DNA of 64,000 bases from Schizophyllum amplum (Eukaryota; Basidiomycota; Agaricomycetes; Agaricales; Schizophyllaceae). How positions within the stretch are numbered: the first letter of the stretch is position 1; each line of letters opens with the position of its first letter. A program made the translations under genes and the position numbers. Below, piece after piece: positions 22,284-33,464 of this stretch. The DNA is taken from assembly GCA_007026445.1 (NCBI GenBank), contig VDMD01000001.1, forward strand, positions 1,922,001 through 1,986,000, in the 5' to 3' direction. The notes beneath the pieces are model-generated. The model worked only from the letters and a program-made list of their open reading frames with translations, was not told the origin of the DNA and did no database searches.

Positions 22284-23380
22284 GGCCCTCGTTTACACCT
22301 TCATTCGTCTCCCCTCGTTACATATTTTGGAAGCGCAGCCATGCATGTATGTATGCAACGAACATATAGTACTACATACGTTGTACAGTGCCATCCCGTG
22401 TCCAAGTAATGACGCGCCATCGAGAGTTAACGTTCAAACGTACAACATTCACTGACCGTGGGAAACAGGAGACGAAGATGACTTCAGTACAGCGGATCCG
22501 GACACGTGTCAGCCTTTCGCTCGAGCTCAGCCAGTCGCCATCACCGTCGGCGTAAGTATGTGGTAGTCTGGTATCACAGTCCTTTCACCTACACCCTTAC
22601 ACAACCAGCAGCTCTTCCTTGTCACGTCCTCCTGGTACTCATACAACAGAAGAACGACGCGATATTCCCCGTGATGCGCGATCCAGAATTCACTGACAGG
22701 CGACTGAGGTCCGAGATCTGAGGGACAACCACATCACCGCTATGGCCCAGCTGTTACCTGACAGTGCAGTGGCTGCACGTCCTGGACAGAGGCTCGTCCG
22801 AGTTCCTTCCAAAACCGAGCTTCCGTTGTCTTCGGGTCTCTGGCGCTTTTAATCATGATACCTGGCAAATACCTGGCCGCTTCTGAAGGACCAACGATAT
22901 CTGGGTTCAGCTTTCGTGCGGCGATCTGGGTACAGCGGTCCCCATGATGCATGAGCGGACGCTGACAGCGCTGAACAATCATGTATCTCGGCTTGACGAA
23001 ACAACATCATTTAAATCCATCAATCCTCTCGCCTGCGAACAGGAGGCTGGCTCTCGCCCACACCTGCTACGGGCTTCGGGCCTTCGATGACTTTGACGCG
23101 AGGTTCAACAACAGTACACTCCGCGATGCCAACGGAGGTGCGACGCTACAGAGGGTGTACTTGCCAGTGTCTAGTCTTGTACGTGTGGCACTGGGGCGAT
23201 CTCGCCCCGAATACTGTGTCGCCCGACCCCGAACACCGTGAAGGAGCACACCCTCTATGAGGCCACGAAATGCGGAGCCTTCGTCTTTTGGATACCATCG
23301 AGATCGTGGTATCGGATGCGTTATAAAGTCAGTCGTCTGCCACGGACATTGTCGTATCGTCTCTCTACTTTGCCCCAACA
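22284..23380. other. Intergenic, 1.1 kb
   Basis: 3' flank of DUF6534 copy B and promoter of the Zn2Cys6 gene. A minus open frame at 22982-22740 (80 codons) has mixed composition but no partner exon or known family; left uncalled. Confidence 0.35.
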
Positions 23381-25508
23381 ATGAGTCGCCCGGGTACCCC
23401 TTCGAATACCTCATTCAGCCGCGCGGGCACTCCTGGACCAGGTCAACGGGGCTCCAGAGGGCACGCCTGCCTCACTTGTCGTCAAAGTGTGTGTTCATCC
23501 GTCTCCCATAGAGCGCGATCGCTCACAGCGATATCCCTGTTTTGCAGGAAGAATAGTAAGCTCATGTCCTGCGAGCCATGGCCCTTGCTCATGATTCCAG
23601 CGATGCGATGGTCGCCGCCCTATATGCGTGCAATGCGAGCGCCAAAATAGGGCTGAAGAATGCGAATACCCGGACTCTGGACCTTCCCCTGCCCGCCTCT
23701 TGGAGGAGAACATCAGAGATCTAGAGATACGTCTACGAGAGCTGCACGCCATCCGCACCGGGCCGATGGACGAAATCACCCTTTACGACCCGTATGCTGT
23801 CACTGCCTCAACACGCCATCCGTCCGGCGCTCCTAGAGAGTTAGGCAAGTGTTCTAAGCGTCCTTGAGATGTATAACATAACCTCCGTTTCTAGATCGGG
23901 CTCCGAACGTCAACTGGTGGTCGACAGAGAAACCGCCCTTGAGTGTCGTCGAGTACCTGTAAGTGAGGTTGATTTTTAGACGTCATCATTGCTGAGCGCT
24001 CAATCAGGGTCGACGCATTTCTACCATATGCCCTCGATTTCGGCTTCTTCCTCAACGAGGCGCGCTGCCGGTCTACAGTGCTGGCAGAGGCTGGTCGAGA
24101 TGGTCGCTCGTCTGTCCTGCTGACTGCTATGTGTTTATGCGCCGTATCTCTATTGCGACTACCTTCCCTCCTCCCTCTATTGCCTCGATTACAGTCACGC
24201 GCGATGGAACTCAGCGCCTATGCGTTGTCCAGCAGACATCCCGATCAAGTAACCTATTATATTCAAGCTGACATTCTTTTGGCGCATTACTCTTTCTCCC
24301 ATGGGCGCTTCCTAGGTCAGTCTCGTCCACTACGGACTGGAGTGATGTTACTGATGGTCTCGAAGAGGGCAGGCAGCGGCTTAACGCGGTGACTGCCGTC
24401 AGCGTCGCGTGCGGCCTGCATAGATTGCGTTCCTCCCGACCGGCTGCCATTGGTAGCAACGACCTGCAAATGCCACCTGTCGGGAACGCCGTCGAAGAGG
24501 GCGAACGTATTCTTGCGTTCTGGACCGTAGTCATCCTAGACAAAAGCTGGGCGGTCGCCATGGGAGATTGTTCCAGTCTACCGATTTCTACGGACCGGCC
24601 GGAAAGTCAAGTCGATACGCCGTGGCCTTTGAGCAAAAGCGATTACGAAGCAGTGCGTGGACGCTTTGTCTGTATATCGCAGTCATTGACTATCAACAGG
24701 GCCGTTTTATGCCGACCATAACTGGCAGCCTTATAGTCGAGAATTTCCTCCGCGGCGCGAGCAATGCGGTTTCTCCCAGTATTCTTGCCGTACATGCAAA
24801 GGCCGCCATCCTTTGGGAGAGATCCTACTCGCTGGGGAAAACGTATCGTCCCGGTATGTAGCCCTACTCACCTTTGCCCATACGTTATCTGACTAGGAAC
24901 TGGCAGATATGCCTCAGCAACGGCTGGCTCATTTTGTGGCAGCGCTCAACTCGCTCGATATGCTTATCGCTACTGTCGCCCGTCGGGACCTCCCACGATT
25001 CTTCGACAGCAGGGATCCTGCACATGCACATGCAGTCCTTGCTACGCATAGCATCATTTATGCGGCTTGCGTTCAGCTGCATCGACCTGTTGCCGAAGAC
25101 AACCAAACTTCGAGGACCAAAATGTTGATGGGCGCTAAAGAGATATTCTCTTTCCTCTCTCGGTTCCAGATCTCGCTCACAGAATTTCTCAATCCCATTC
25201 TGGGTCCAGTGTGGCTTTTAGCCGCAAATGTGCTTGCCGGCGAACTGATGCGCCTTCGAAAGGCGACGCGGATTGCCGGACACGACGGGCTGGCAGCGGC
25301 GAAAGAGATCGACCTGCTGATGACGACTGCGCTGGGTGTGATGAGAACGATCTCGACTGGGGTGCCATTGCTTGGTGAGCTCGTCGATTCTACAGCACGT
25401 ATGATTCTCATGAGCACGCCGTACAAGAGGACCGAGTCAGTCAGGTTCAGGACCTATACACAGCAGCAAATAGCACTTAGACTGGTCTTCATGAATCACG
25501 GTAGATAA
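23381..25508 (+). CDS. Zn2Cys6 transcription factor with fungal-specific regulatory domain
   Basis: Binuclear zinc cluster regulator. The N-terminus is short and Gly/Ser/Pro-rich; the cluster then reads CLTCRQRRIRCDG, PICVQC, ending ECEY, so all six Cys are present. It is assembled over exon 1 (23381-23486), an 8-nt exon (23548-23555) and exon 3 from 23601. A short coiled region (LLEENIRDLEIRLREL) follows as the dimerisation element. After WWSTEKPPLSVVEYL comes the alpha-helical regulatory region with VDAFLPYALDFGFFL, ILLAHYSFSHGRFLEG and RLNAVTAVSVACGLHRL. The intron after codons for RELD begins GCAAGT, a GC-AG type. Later exons run to the stop at 25508. The target genes are unknown. Confidence 0.87.
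23548..23555 (+). other. 8-nt microexon inside the zinc cluster
   Basis: GAAGAATA between acceptor TTGCAG and donor GTAAGC. It restores CRQRRIRC, the DNA-contacting part of the Zn2Cys6 motif; without it the frame is broken. Confidence 0.75.
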
Positions 25509-25751
25509 GTATATTCAGTCGCCCACAATACCGTACAGTATATAATTTTTATATCTTTTCCTGCTGATGTTTGCCGGGCATCGAAAGATTGATATACTTA
25601 GTCATCCACATGATCGGGATCCTTTGTTCTCCCGATTGGGATATGGCAACCGTCAATGTTGTCGGTCACGTCTCGTAACGCGTCCGTGACGAAAGCCATC
25701 TGTTTTCAACGACCATTCACGAACGGATACCCTTCACCTTACGGATCCCCA

Positions 25752-26805
25752 ATGTCATCGAACGCATCTAAGGCGACAACGAGGTCGTCCTCTAGCAAGG
25801 GGAACACGAAAGGTGCGCTATGCAGTGCTCCGATTTACGCAGGTCACTCAAATTGTCTTCCCTCAGCCCCGAGCCCCAACACAAAGAAAGACATCGCGAA
25901 CAAGTACCTTATAGCCTATAACGTTGCCTCCGGTCTCGCCTGGGCATATGTTCTCATCCTTGCTCTCATCCACATCTCCAACGTCGACGGTGGCGCCGCG
26001 CAAGTTGCCTCGTCTGGACCCATCACCGCATCCGGCTATGTGTCGAAACTACTGTCCTCTTCTGCATCATTCTTGCGCTCTGCAAGCGCGGCGACGAAGG
26101 CACACAGCCGCTCATGGCTTCCCGGATTCTTGCAGGCGCCTGTCGCGCGTATGGCTACCACGTATGGACGCGTCGGCCCCCAGACCGCGCTTGTGCAATC
26201 CTTCGCAGTGCTCGAAGTCGCGCACGTCGCGCTCGGAATCGTCCGCAGCTCTCTTCCTACCACAGCGATGCAAGTGACGAGCAGGCTGCTGCTCGTGTGG
26301 GCAGTAGTGGAGCAATCGGCGGCGGTGCGTGCGGTCCTCTATACTTCATATTATGCATGCTGACAGTGTTGTGTCCTCAGGCGCGCGCGAGCCCTGTATT
26401 TGCCTCGATGATCATTGCATGGTCATTATCCGAGATCATCCGCTATTCGTTTTACACCTTCAACCTCCTCGGCCTCCAGCCACCACAATGGCTCATCTGG
26501 ATCCGCTACTCCGCCTTCTACGTCCTCTACCCCATTGGTGCAGGCTCGGAGTGGTACCTCACGTGGATTTCGCTCCCGAATTCTTCGCCTGTCCCAGGAT
26601 TCAGGTCGTGGTACCAGGGCGCATGGGGCGTCTTCGACTACCTTCGGGGCATCATGGTCCTTGTGTGGGCTCCAGGTGAGTTACAATTCTACCCAGCACC
26701 TTCAGTTTGGTGATCATTCCAATAGCGTTGTACGTTCTCTTCACGTACATGATGGGCCAGCGTCGCAAAGTGCTTGGTGGCGGTCGGAAGTTGAAGGATA
26801 GCTAA
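25752..26805 (+). CDS. PHS1: Very-long-chain (3R)-3-hydroxyacyl-CoA dehydratase (297 aa)
   Basis: ER membrane enzyme (HACD/PTPLA family) for the third step of the very-long-chain fatty acid elongation cycle, dehydrating 3-hydroxyacyl-CoA to trans-2-enoyl-CoA for sphingolipid synthesis. Exons: 25752-25812, 25867-26324, 26381-26675 and 26726-26805 (introns 50-56 nt), 297 residues, longer than yeast Phs1 (217). Family segments: YLIAYNVASGLAWAYVL (helix 1), LEVAHVALGIVRSSLPTT, TSRLLLVWAVV, WSLSEIIRYSFYTFNLLG and IRYSAFYVLYPIGAGSEW. The extra length is a Ser-rich N-terminus and a loop between helices 1 and 2 (about residues 50-110). The basic C-terminus ending RKLKDS may serve ER retention. Confidence 0.95.
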
Positions 26806-26932
26806 AGATCGCATTGCGAGTTGCGACGGTTTGCGCTTCGTTACAATTACTATATATCTAGTGTAGACATGAGGACCATAAAGGAGGCGTGTAGGAAATG
26901 TTCATTTTGCATAATGCGGTTCACTGTTGCCC

Positions 26933-28856
26933 TCAGCGCTGATTGTTTATGCTGGACGAAAAGCCTACACGAGCGTTCTGGGAGAAGTCAAAGGTCGTAT
27001 ACCCTGTAAAAAGACATTCGTTACTTGTACCATGAACGCAAATCCGACAACGTACATGACTTCAAGAACTCGTCCCCTGCTGCATATCAGAGCGTGGACC
27101 TCATTTGAACGTCTGGGAACGCACCGATGATGGCCAGGTTAGACGGAAAGTCGCCACCCAAAGCGAGAATACCCCCGACGCAGTCTGATGAGCCCGAGGC
27201 CGTACGACCTGTTTGGCAGTCAGCAGATTCTGCCGCCCTTTGCATGATTACGACGCGCCCAAATTGAAGTCATACTGATTCAAAGAGAACCTCTGGCCGC
27301 TGAAGGAGAGTGCAATATTGAGCTTTGCATCGCAGGGGTAGGTAAAGAACTCTGAAGTAAAGTGTGAGCTGATGGACAAGCGATATGCCAACTGAACTGA
27401 CCTTGTCCGTATTGAGGAGCAGGCTTTGCGCCGGGGATCTGGGTTAACTGTCAGCGTACGAGCGCCACTCATGAATGTGGCCTCACCATAGCGTAGAACT
27501 TTGCGGCGATCTCACGAGGAACGTAGATCAGGGTCGTACCGGTATCGATGGCCTGTGCAGGACAAATGTTGGAACATAACCAAGCAAGAGATGGGCCAGC
27601 CACGCACTGCATAGATATCTGTGGCAACAGGAGCCCCCGCGTTGACAATGAGTCCATCCATCCCCAACGACCAGTAAGTCTGATTACGCATATCATATCA
27701 GGAAGCAGTGGCAAACATCCCAGGGGGAAACGCACCTTGGACTTGACGGGCACCCAAGTCGTAGCCCCGGTGGCCTTGGTTGCGTCGTAGCATCCAAAGC
27801 AAACCTGACAAGCTTGTTTGATACTGCGTGCAGCAGTAAACGGTAAGCGCACTCACCTCCGAGCCCAGCTCCTTATTCCGCTGTAGATGGACGCTGAAGA
27901 TGGGTGCCGCTAGCTTTCCCTCCATGTTCAGGTTTTCGAGGAATGTGGGCTGCTGCGTCTGCGCGATACTTGGGAAGGCGAGACCGAGGATTCCATCGCT
28001 AGGGTAGTAGTTGAAGTCGTCGGACTCGGAGGAAACAGCTAAGAAGGCTTGTTTCTTGACAGTGAGGCCTTTGGCGACGGAGACGGTATCGTAAGCAACA
28101 ACGCCAGTGACAGTCCCTGTGCCCTGATCCAAATGAGACGTTGAGTTGAGACCGACAGAGAAGACGTATAACGCACATAGGAAATCGATATTCCCTTGCC
28201 GTCACCGTCGACATAGCTCGAGCTGGCTGTCTTGTCGAATTGACGCCGACCCGCATCTCCGCCCTGGCAGTCGTCGCAGTCAACGGGAACCCAAAGGTCC
28301 GCAGAGCCAGTGTCGACATCGACCGTTAACCTCTGGGCGGGCGTGCCCATGGAAATCGGACCATAGTACAGCAAATCTAGCGATCCAGACATGAAATCCT
28401 TCAGAGGCAGTTTTCCCGTGCGCGAGGTAGAGACAACGTTGACGGGCGTCCCCTTGCGCGGCGCCTCCTGACTCTGAGCATCCCCCTCGCGCTCGCCAGC
28501 CGCAGCGCTTTTAGACTCATCGGCGGTCGAGTTGGGAATGTCGAAATCACGGTCGGGTGACAAGCCAATGCCTTGCAGGATATCCGCCGCCTGTCCGTAC
28601 TTGGATACGACGTTGCGGAGCTCGCGTTTCTGCATATCGTCAGATGATAGGCAGGCTGGGCGACCATGAGACGTACCACCACTTCGTCATCGAAGAGTCG
28701 TACTTCCGTCGCGTTCTCGGTGGACAGTCTTTGCCTCATGCCGCGGCGACTCAGAGCGACTCGCAGACCCTCGCTGGCAGAGGGGAAAGGAGTCGCGAGC
28801 ACCAGCTGACTGGCGACCGAAAGCGAGAGCAAGACAAAAGCAGCAGAGATAAACAT
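26933..28856 (-). CDS. Secreted pepsin-like aspartic protease (A1 family, 470 aa)
   Basis: Eleven exons from 28856 to 26933: 28856-28677, 28629-28177, 28123-27857, 27804-27736, 27679-27608, 27552-27487, 27438-27402, 27351-27259, 27208-27125, 27076-27056 and 27003-26933; 470 residues. The signal peptide covers about residues 1-21 (MFISAAFVLLSLSVASQLVLA in outline), followed by a propeptide to about residue 125. Catalytic Asp166 lies in VDTGSADLWVP and Asp350 in AIDTGTTLIYVP. ILGLAFPSIA and the C-terminal WYTTFDFSQNARVGFSSS complete the fold. The intron before exon 9 must start GCGCGT (a GC donor) to keep the frame. A putative acidic extracellular protease; substrate unknown. Confidence 0.93.
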
Positions 28857-29317
28857 CCTCGCAAAAGCAATAGAAGCTGCGCCAGGCAGATGTGTATGAG
28901 GGAAAGGAAGAAGAAATGGGGAAAATCTGCGGACACCATCCTTTTATACATCCACTTTGGACACCGGTAAGCCAAATTGAGCGTCAGATCGTCGAAGCTG
29001 TCAGAGTACCTACTTACCATCCGCGTGCTGAGCTGCTTCTCGGTGGCTTCCGTCGGTACCGAAGGCATGTGATGTCAACATTTCCGTACAACAACGATGT
29101 ACATGGGAACAAACATAAACATGATGACCGCCAAGCAGGCGAACGTAAAGGGCGTGGATGCGAGGCGCGGTAGGTTGCGCCTATCAAAGTGGTCTAGGCA
29201 TTCCGTTATGATATCTATCCAGTGTGTCAATTGCAGATCAGATATACATGCAGACGATGCGCACCAGGAAGCCATATTCTATGTCGACCTTCTATGTCGT
29301 GATACAAGCTCCTGCCC
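28857..29317. other. Intergenic, protease promoter
   Basis: About 460 nt upstream of the aspartic protease. ACTTTTTATAC-like A/T-rich sequence is present near 28940; on the minus strand TATAAAAGG (about 28940-28948) lies roughly 85-90 nt upstream of the ATG and would fit a TATA box. Nothing else is seen. Confidence 0.4.
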
Positions 29318-29953
29318 TCAGTAGGCGGTTGCCACCGAGGGTGGCGCGTAGCCACTGTCGCTGCGCTTATGCGTAGGAGTATCCGTGTAGGGGTTGGAAG
29401 GACGCCGTGGCGCTCTGGTGAACGTCGGCGCCATCGGGTCTACGCGCGACACCTGCGCAGTGTCGAGCTCGATAGGACGCTTGACGTCCGCGGGGTATGC
29501 GCTGGCGCTGGCATGGTTGTCCACGGGAATGGCGCGTTTGCCCTCCAGGTCCTGCCAGCCGCCATGCATGCGGTTACGCCAGTGAGACGAGGACCGCACT
29601 GCCCTTCTACGCCAAAGGAGGAGCCCGAGGAGCGCTAGCAGAATCGCACCGACAGCAGAGCCGACCGCGATGCCCGCCGTCTTGCCGCTGTTCAACCCAT
29701 GGTGGCTGCCTGACGCAGCAGTCGCCCCCGCCGCCGGGAACAGGGTGATGGTCGCGGCGTGCACTTGCTCGCTGCCGTCGACCGTCTGCGTGACGGGGAA
29801 GATAGAGACGATGGGGGCCGTGATCGTGGACGCGGCCGCGCTTGCTGCGCTCGTCGCACTGGCCTCGACGTCGAGCTTGCTGATCTCGCCATCGTAGATC
29901 GACGCAGCGACACCCTCGTCCCCAGACTGGCGACGCTCGGCGTTCATCATCAT
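29318..29953 (-). CDS. Single-pass membrane protein of unknown function (211 aa)
   Basis: Intronless frame 29953-29318. A Ser/Thr/Ala-rich, probably O-glycosylated N-terminal half leads to GKTAGIAVGSAVGAILL, a glycine-rich transmembrane helix at about residues 90-113, then a WRRR stop-transfer and a Pro/Ser-rich cytoplasmic tail. The layout resembles fungal Mid2/Wsc-like or mucin-type sensors, but there is no signal peptide or Cys-rich domain in this frame, so an upstream exon may be missing. The start has three consecutive ATGs. Assignment as a cell-surface sensor is only an analogy. Confidence 0.6.
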   Translation of the reverse strand: MMMNAERRQSGDEGVAASIYDGEISKLDVEASATSAASAAASTITAPIVSIFPVTQTVDGSEQVHAATITLFPAAGATAASGSHHGLNSGKTAGIAVGSAVGAILLALLGLLLWRRRAVRSSSHWRNRMHGGWQDLEGKRAIPVDNHASASAYPADVKRPIELDTAQVSRVDPMAPTFTRAPRRPSNPYTDTPTHKRSDSGYAPPSVATAY

Positions 29954-30669
29954 CTTCTCGGGATGTTATGCCTTGGGTGAGGGATGATGATGGCGGGGAA
30001 CAAGCCGGGGCGCAGGACAGGGAGGCGAGCGGGCTCGTACTTATATGCTTATCCAATTTCTTATCGGCGGCCCAGCCGAGCTATAACAAAGCGGGCACCA
30101 TTGAGGTGGTGGCGTAACGTGTGCTGCGATCATGTTAGTATAAGTATGGCGCCGTCGCGGCTTCTGATGGCTCTCTCACCCCGTAAGGTGGCATCCGTCG
30201 ATTCTGCGGCTCCTCTGCCTGTCGAGCCTCCCTGCGCGAAGATCATGCACACCCTCAAGGCCTCAAGCTAAGCCTCAAGTCTTTTCAGGTTGGATGGGAG
30301 CGTAGGTGTAAATTTGGTGCAGATGCCACTGATGGATGTCTTCGTGAAACTTGGAAGTTGATCGGTCCGGGACCCTTCGGAAGTTCCGCTCCGAGCGCAC
30401 AATTGAATCACGTGCTGCGTTGCGACGGTTGTGGGTCCAATGGCAATAGGGGTCCATATGATAGAGAGCGAAGAAGCTGCAACTGTCAGACGTTCGTGTC
30501 TGGTTCGTGTTGCACAGGTGCTGCATCAGCGGACTGATAGACTTCTGGGATGGATGTACGCATCGACAGGCCAGAAAATACCAGTTCACGATTGCCATTA
30601 TACATATTCGGAGGACGGAGAGCGAGAGCTTCACTGTACAATATTACTATCAGTTGCCGATTCCATGGA
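29954..30669. other. Intergenic, 0.7 kb
   Basis: Promoter of the 29318-29953 gene and 3' flank of the bZIP gene. No supported gene. Confidence 0.35.
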
Positions 30670-30759
30670 CTAGGCGTGCTCGACATGCTCGCGCATCGGC
30701 TGAGAGCGTATGACGGGGTCGTTGTCCTGTTCATCCTGAGTGCCGTCAGGTCGCGGGTC

Positions 30760-30790
<31 letters not shown>

Positions 30791-31592
30791 TGAAGTTGTT
30801 CTTGCTGCTGCTGGTGCTGCTCCGGCCCGCCAACGACTATCGTGGCGCCCGGCGGCAGCATCTGAGCCTGGCTCAGCGCAGCCCGTAGAGCGGCGTTCTC
30901 GACGCGCAGCTGATCAACGAGCGTACGGCATTCCTCCCATCGCCGGTTCGCCTCATCGGCGGACGCCAGCGCAGCGTCCAGCAGCTGCGAACGCGACTCG
31001 AGAGCCTTGACATGCCTGAAGAAGATATGAACATGGTCACGCGACGAGGAATGAGTCCCACTTACTGGTCACGGCGCTCGCGGAAAGCGCGCTGGGCCTT
31101 GCGGTTCTGTTCCGCGCGCTTGCTCGTGCTGAGCTGGCGGCCGGCATTGCCGCGCGAGTCGGAGTCGACAGGCACCTGCACCTGGATATCCAGCTGCACA
31201 GACTCCTCCTCGGGGCTGGGTGATGCATTCTGGTGGTGAGACTGCTGGGGCATGCCGCCCGGCGTGAAGTCGGTCGTGGCGTAGACGAAGCCAGGGGGGA
31301 GGGGCCCTGGGAGGTGGGCAATCATGTGTGGCGGGAGAGGGACGGGCATGGGCGCGGTGAGGACGGCGCCTGGGGGAGGTGGCTGTGGCTGGGACTGATC
31401 CTTGGAAGGCGGGGTCTTGCGCTTGCGTCCACGGGAGGGCGCGGGGGCCGATGGTAGATGCTGGGTGGCTCCGGGGGCGGACAGGGGTTGGGGGGTCTGC
31501 TGCTGCTGTCCCATATCCTCTGCGTGAGCGGGATGGCCGGGAAGCTGGTGGACACCATGGCTCGCCGGCGGTTGCTGCTGAAATCCGAGCAT
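30670..31592 (-). CDS. bZIP transcription factor, Yap-like (290 aa)
   Basis: Two exons, 31592-31066 and 31015-30670, with a 50-nt intron placed inside the bZIP. The N-terminal 150 residues are rich in Gln, Pro and His, with a basic patch RGRKRKTPPSK. The basic region is RAEQNRKAQRAFRERRDQ (about residues 158-175), with the NxxAQxAFR arrangement of fungal Yap/Pap1 factors, followed by a leucine-zipper-like coiled coil ending at AALRAALSQAQ. After it come Gln repeats coded by a CTG/CAG microsatellite and an acidic tail. No Cys-rich redox domain of Yap1 is present, so oxidative-stress sensing of that type is unlikely. An upstream exon cannot be excluded. Confidence 0.9.
30760..30786. repeat. (CTG)9 microsatellite in the bZIP coding region
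   Basis: Nine uninterrupted CTG units on the plus strand, read as CAG (Gln) on the coding strand; interrupted CTG units continue to about 30820. Length variation would change the polyglutamine tract. Confidence 0.95.
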
Positions 31593-31874
31593 TTCCTCGT
31601 CTGCACGCCCGACCGATTAGTCAGAAGCTGAGTAAGAAAGTCACGCCGGCGTGACACTTGCCTCGTTATCCGACGGTGTCACGCATCCCAAAGTCGGCAG
31701 TTCGAAGTTGCTTACGCCGTTCAGCGGCCTGTCAGCCTTCAGCGCACTCCTGGTGCCTGCTTGACAACGATATGGGTGTGGGATATCCTCCTCTAATAAT
31801 TCTCCAGTATAATATTTGAACCGTTGAGTACATAGATATCTATGCATGTGCCGCCCAGTATTCAAACCCTCCCG

Positions 31875-33138
31875 CTAATACCCTAGAGACGCTGCATCTC
31901 CAAAGGCAAAGGTAGGGTTCCCATAGATGTCGCTGATTATTCTTACCGCGCCGCCGTCCGCTCCTGCACCTGCCGCCACATAAAGTGGCACAAAGTGGTC
32001 CTCCCGCGGGTGGGACGCACGGAAACCAGGGTGACTGAGCAAGTTCATCATCGCCTGTCGTCGCTGCTCAGCCTGTGAGACAAATCAGTTCCGCTGCGCT
32101 GTCCGAAGATTGATTCAAGACTCACATCCGCGATACTGACCGCCTTATGCACGGCCTTGTCGAACTCGAGGTGAACGGGCTTCGCCGATTTCGGTGAAAA
32201 GGACGACATATCACGTAGGTTGTGCGCGGTGAGGCCGCCAGACAGAACTAGATATCCTTCCCGTCGGAGCTGTGCGACCGCCTCGCCAACAGCCCAGTTC
32301 TTCTGTGGGCTCATACTCCCGTCAATCGACACCTGGACAATGGGGACTCCCACAAGCTCCTCGCCAAACATGAGGCGGAAGGGGACAAAAACACCGTGGT
32401 CAAGTCCAGGTCCAGAGAAGCCGCGTCCATCTTCACCGCGAGGCTCCATTCTGGGTGTTACACGGGCCTTATAGCCAGCCTGCGACGAAAAGGCATGAGC
32501 AGGAGAGTTATCGCCAGTTTTCCGGCATACCTGCTTGTACAGACTGACGATGCGCGCAGCTAAGTCCGAGTCGCCGCGAGACTTGAACTTGAGTTTGTAC
32601 AGCTCTGGCTGGAAGCCAAAATAGTCCATGAGCAGCGGGTTCTCGTCGCCATAGTCCGTCACTGCGTACACGATCAGTCCTGCCCAAGGCAATGTTACAT
32701 TGAGCGATGATTACCTAGACGTTCTCCATAGGTTTCCCAGTGCGCGCTGAACACTACAATGGCCTTCGGGTTGTACTTCTTCAGTAGTGCGGGTCCGAAG
32801 TCCCTTAGGAACATCGCGAGGGGACCGCGAGGGCCTGCCCACTGGGCCATAGCGCCGCCGAAGAATCCCGACGTAGCGTTGTCGGGGAATGCGAGAATGG
32901 GAGACCCATGGGCGAAGAAGAAGGCAGGGATCGTCTCCGGGTTACTGGGAAGCGCCTCCAGTTGTGCGCGCCACCGTGCCTGCTCGGTCGCGAAAGCGGA
33001 ATTCGACATGTTCGATTTGAGAGCGGGGGTAAGTCTTTGGCCGGAGGACTTGAAGAACTGTTTTGATAGTACGGCAAGGATAGCCAGTGCGACAGCAGAG
33101 ACGAGGTAAGTCAGGGCAGACGGTAGCCGGACCTGCAT
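31875..33138 (-). CDS. LigB-type aromatic ring-opening dioxygenase, 4,5-DOPA dioxygenase-like (368 aa)
   Basis: Class III extradiol dioxygenase fold. Exons: 33138-32715, 32661-32531, 32479-32126 and 32072-31875 (introns 51-53 nt), 368 residues. Metal-binding and active-site segments are present: FFFAHGSPIL (first His), VVFSAHWET (second His), GLTAHNLRD and HPREDHFVPLYVAAGA near the C-terminus. The core from about residue 45 matches the 270-300 aa DODA family. The extra N-terminus holds a hydrophobic helix (about residues 7-26) that looks like a membrane anchor or signal. Met44 could start a soluble form matching the family. Known relatives cleave catechols or DOPA; substrate here unknown. Confidence 0.9.
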
Positions 33139-33464
33139 TCAAGACGGTGGTGAGATCCATGTTCACGGCAGTGGTGGTATTTATGAACCTGCATCTCGTC
33201 ACGGGGATGACAAGATGACGAGGCTGACACGCGATGAATAATGTGACGAAGGGACAATGACAACTTCAAGAGGGGGTCTCGACGTCGCTGAGAATGGTTT
33301 GGACGATGAAGAAAGGTCGAAGTAACGTCAACAAGAACCAATCGTGTGGGAGGGAAGTCAGAAGTTCGAAACGGAAAACAGAACATCTCCACAAAACCTT
33401 TCTCCGCTCCACGTGATCGCACCGCCAGCGTCCGCCGTGACGTCCGACGACGACGACGACGAGG
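33139..33464. promoter_or_regulatory. Divergent promoter between dioxygenase and GCK kinase
   Basis: 326 nt between the two ATGs of divergent genes. A minus TATAAATACC element (about 33175-33184) lies roughly 40 nt upstream of the dioxygenase ATG. No other site is identified. Confidence 0.45.

Noticed and set aside
22740..22982. 80-codon minus-strand frame with mixed composition
   Set aside because: A GTAACA donor is possible at its end, but I found no second exon and no known motif.
29607..30056. Arg-rich minus-strand frame overlapping the single-pass membrane protein
   Set aside because: It is a shifted frame of the 29318-29953 coding sequence with codon use unlike neighbours.
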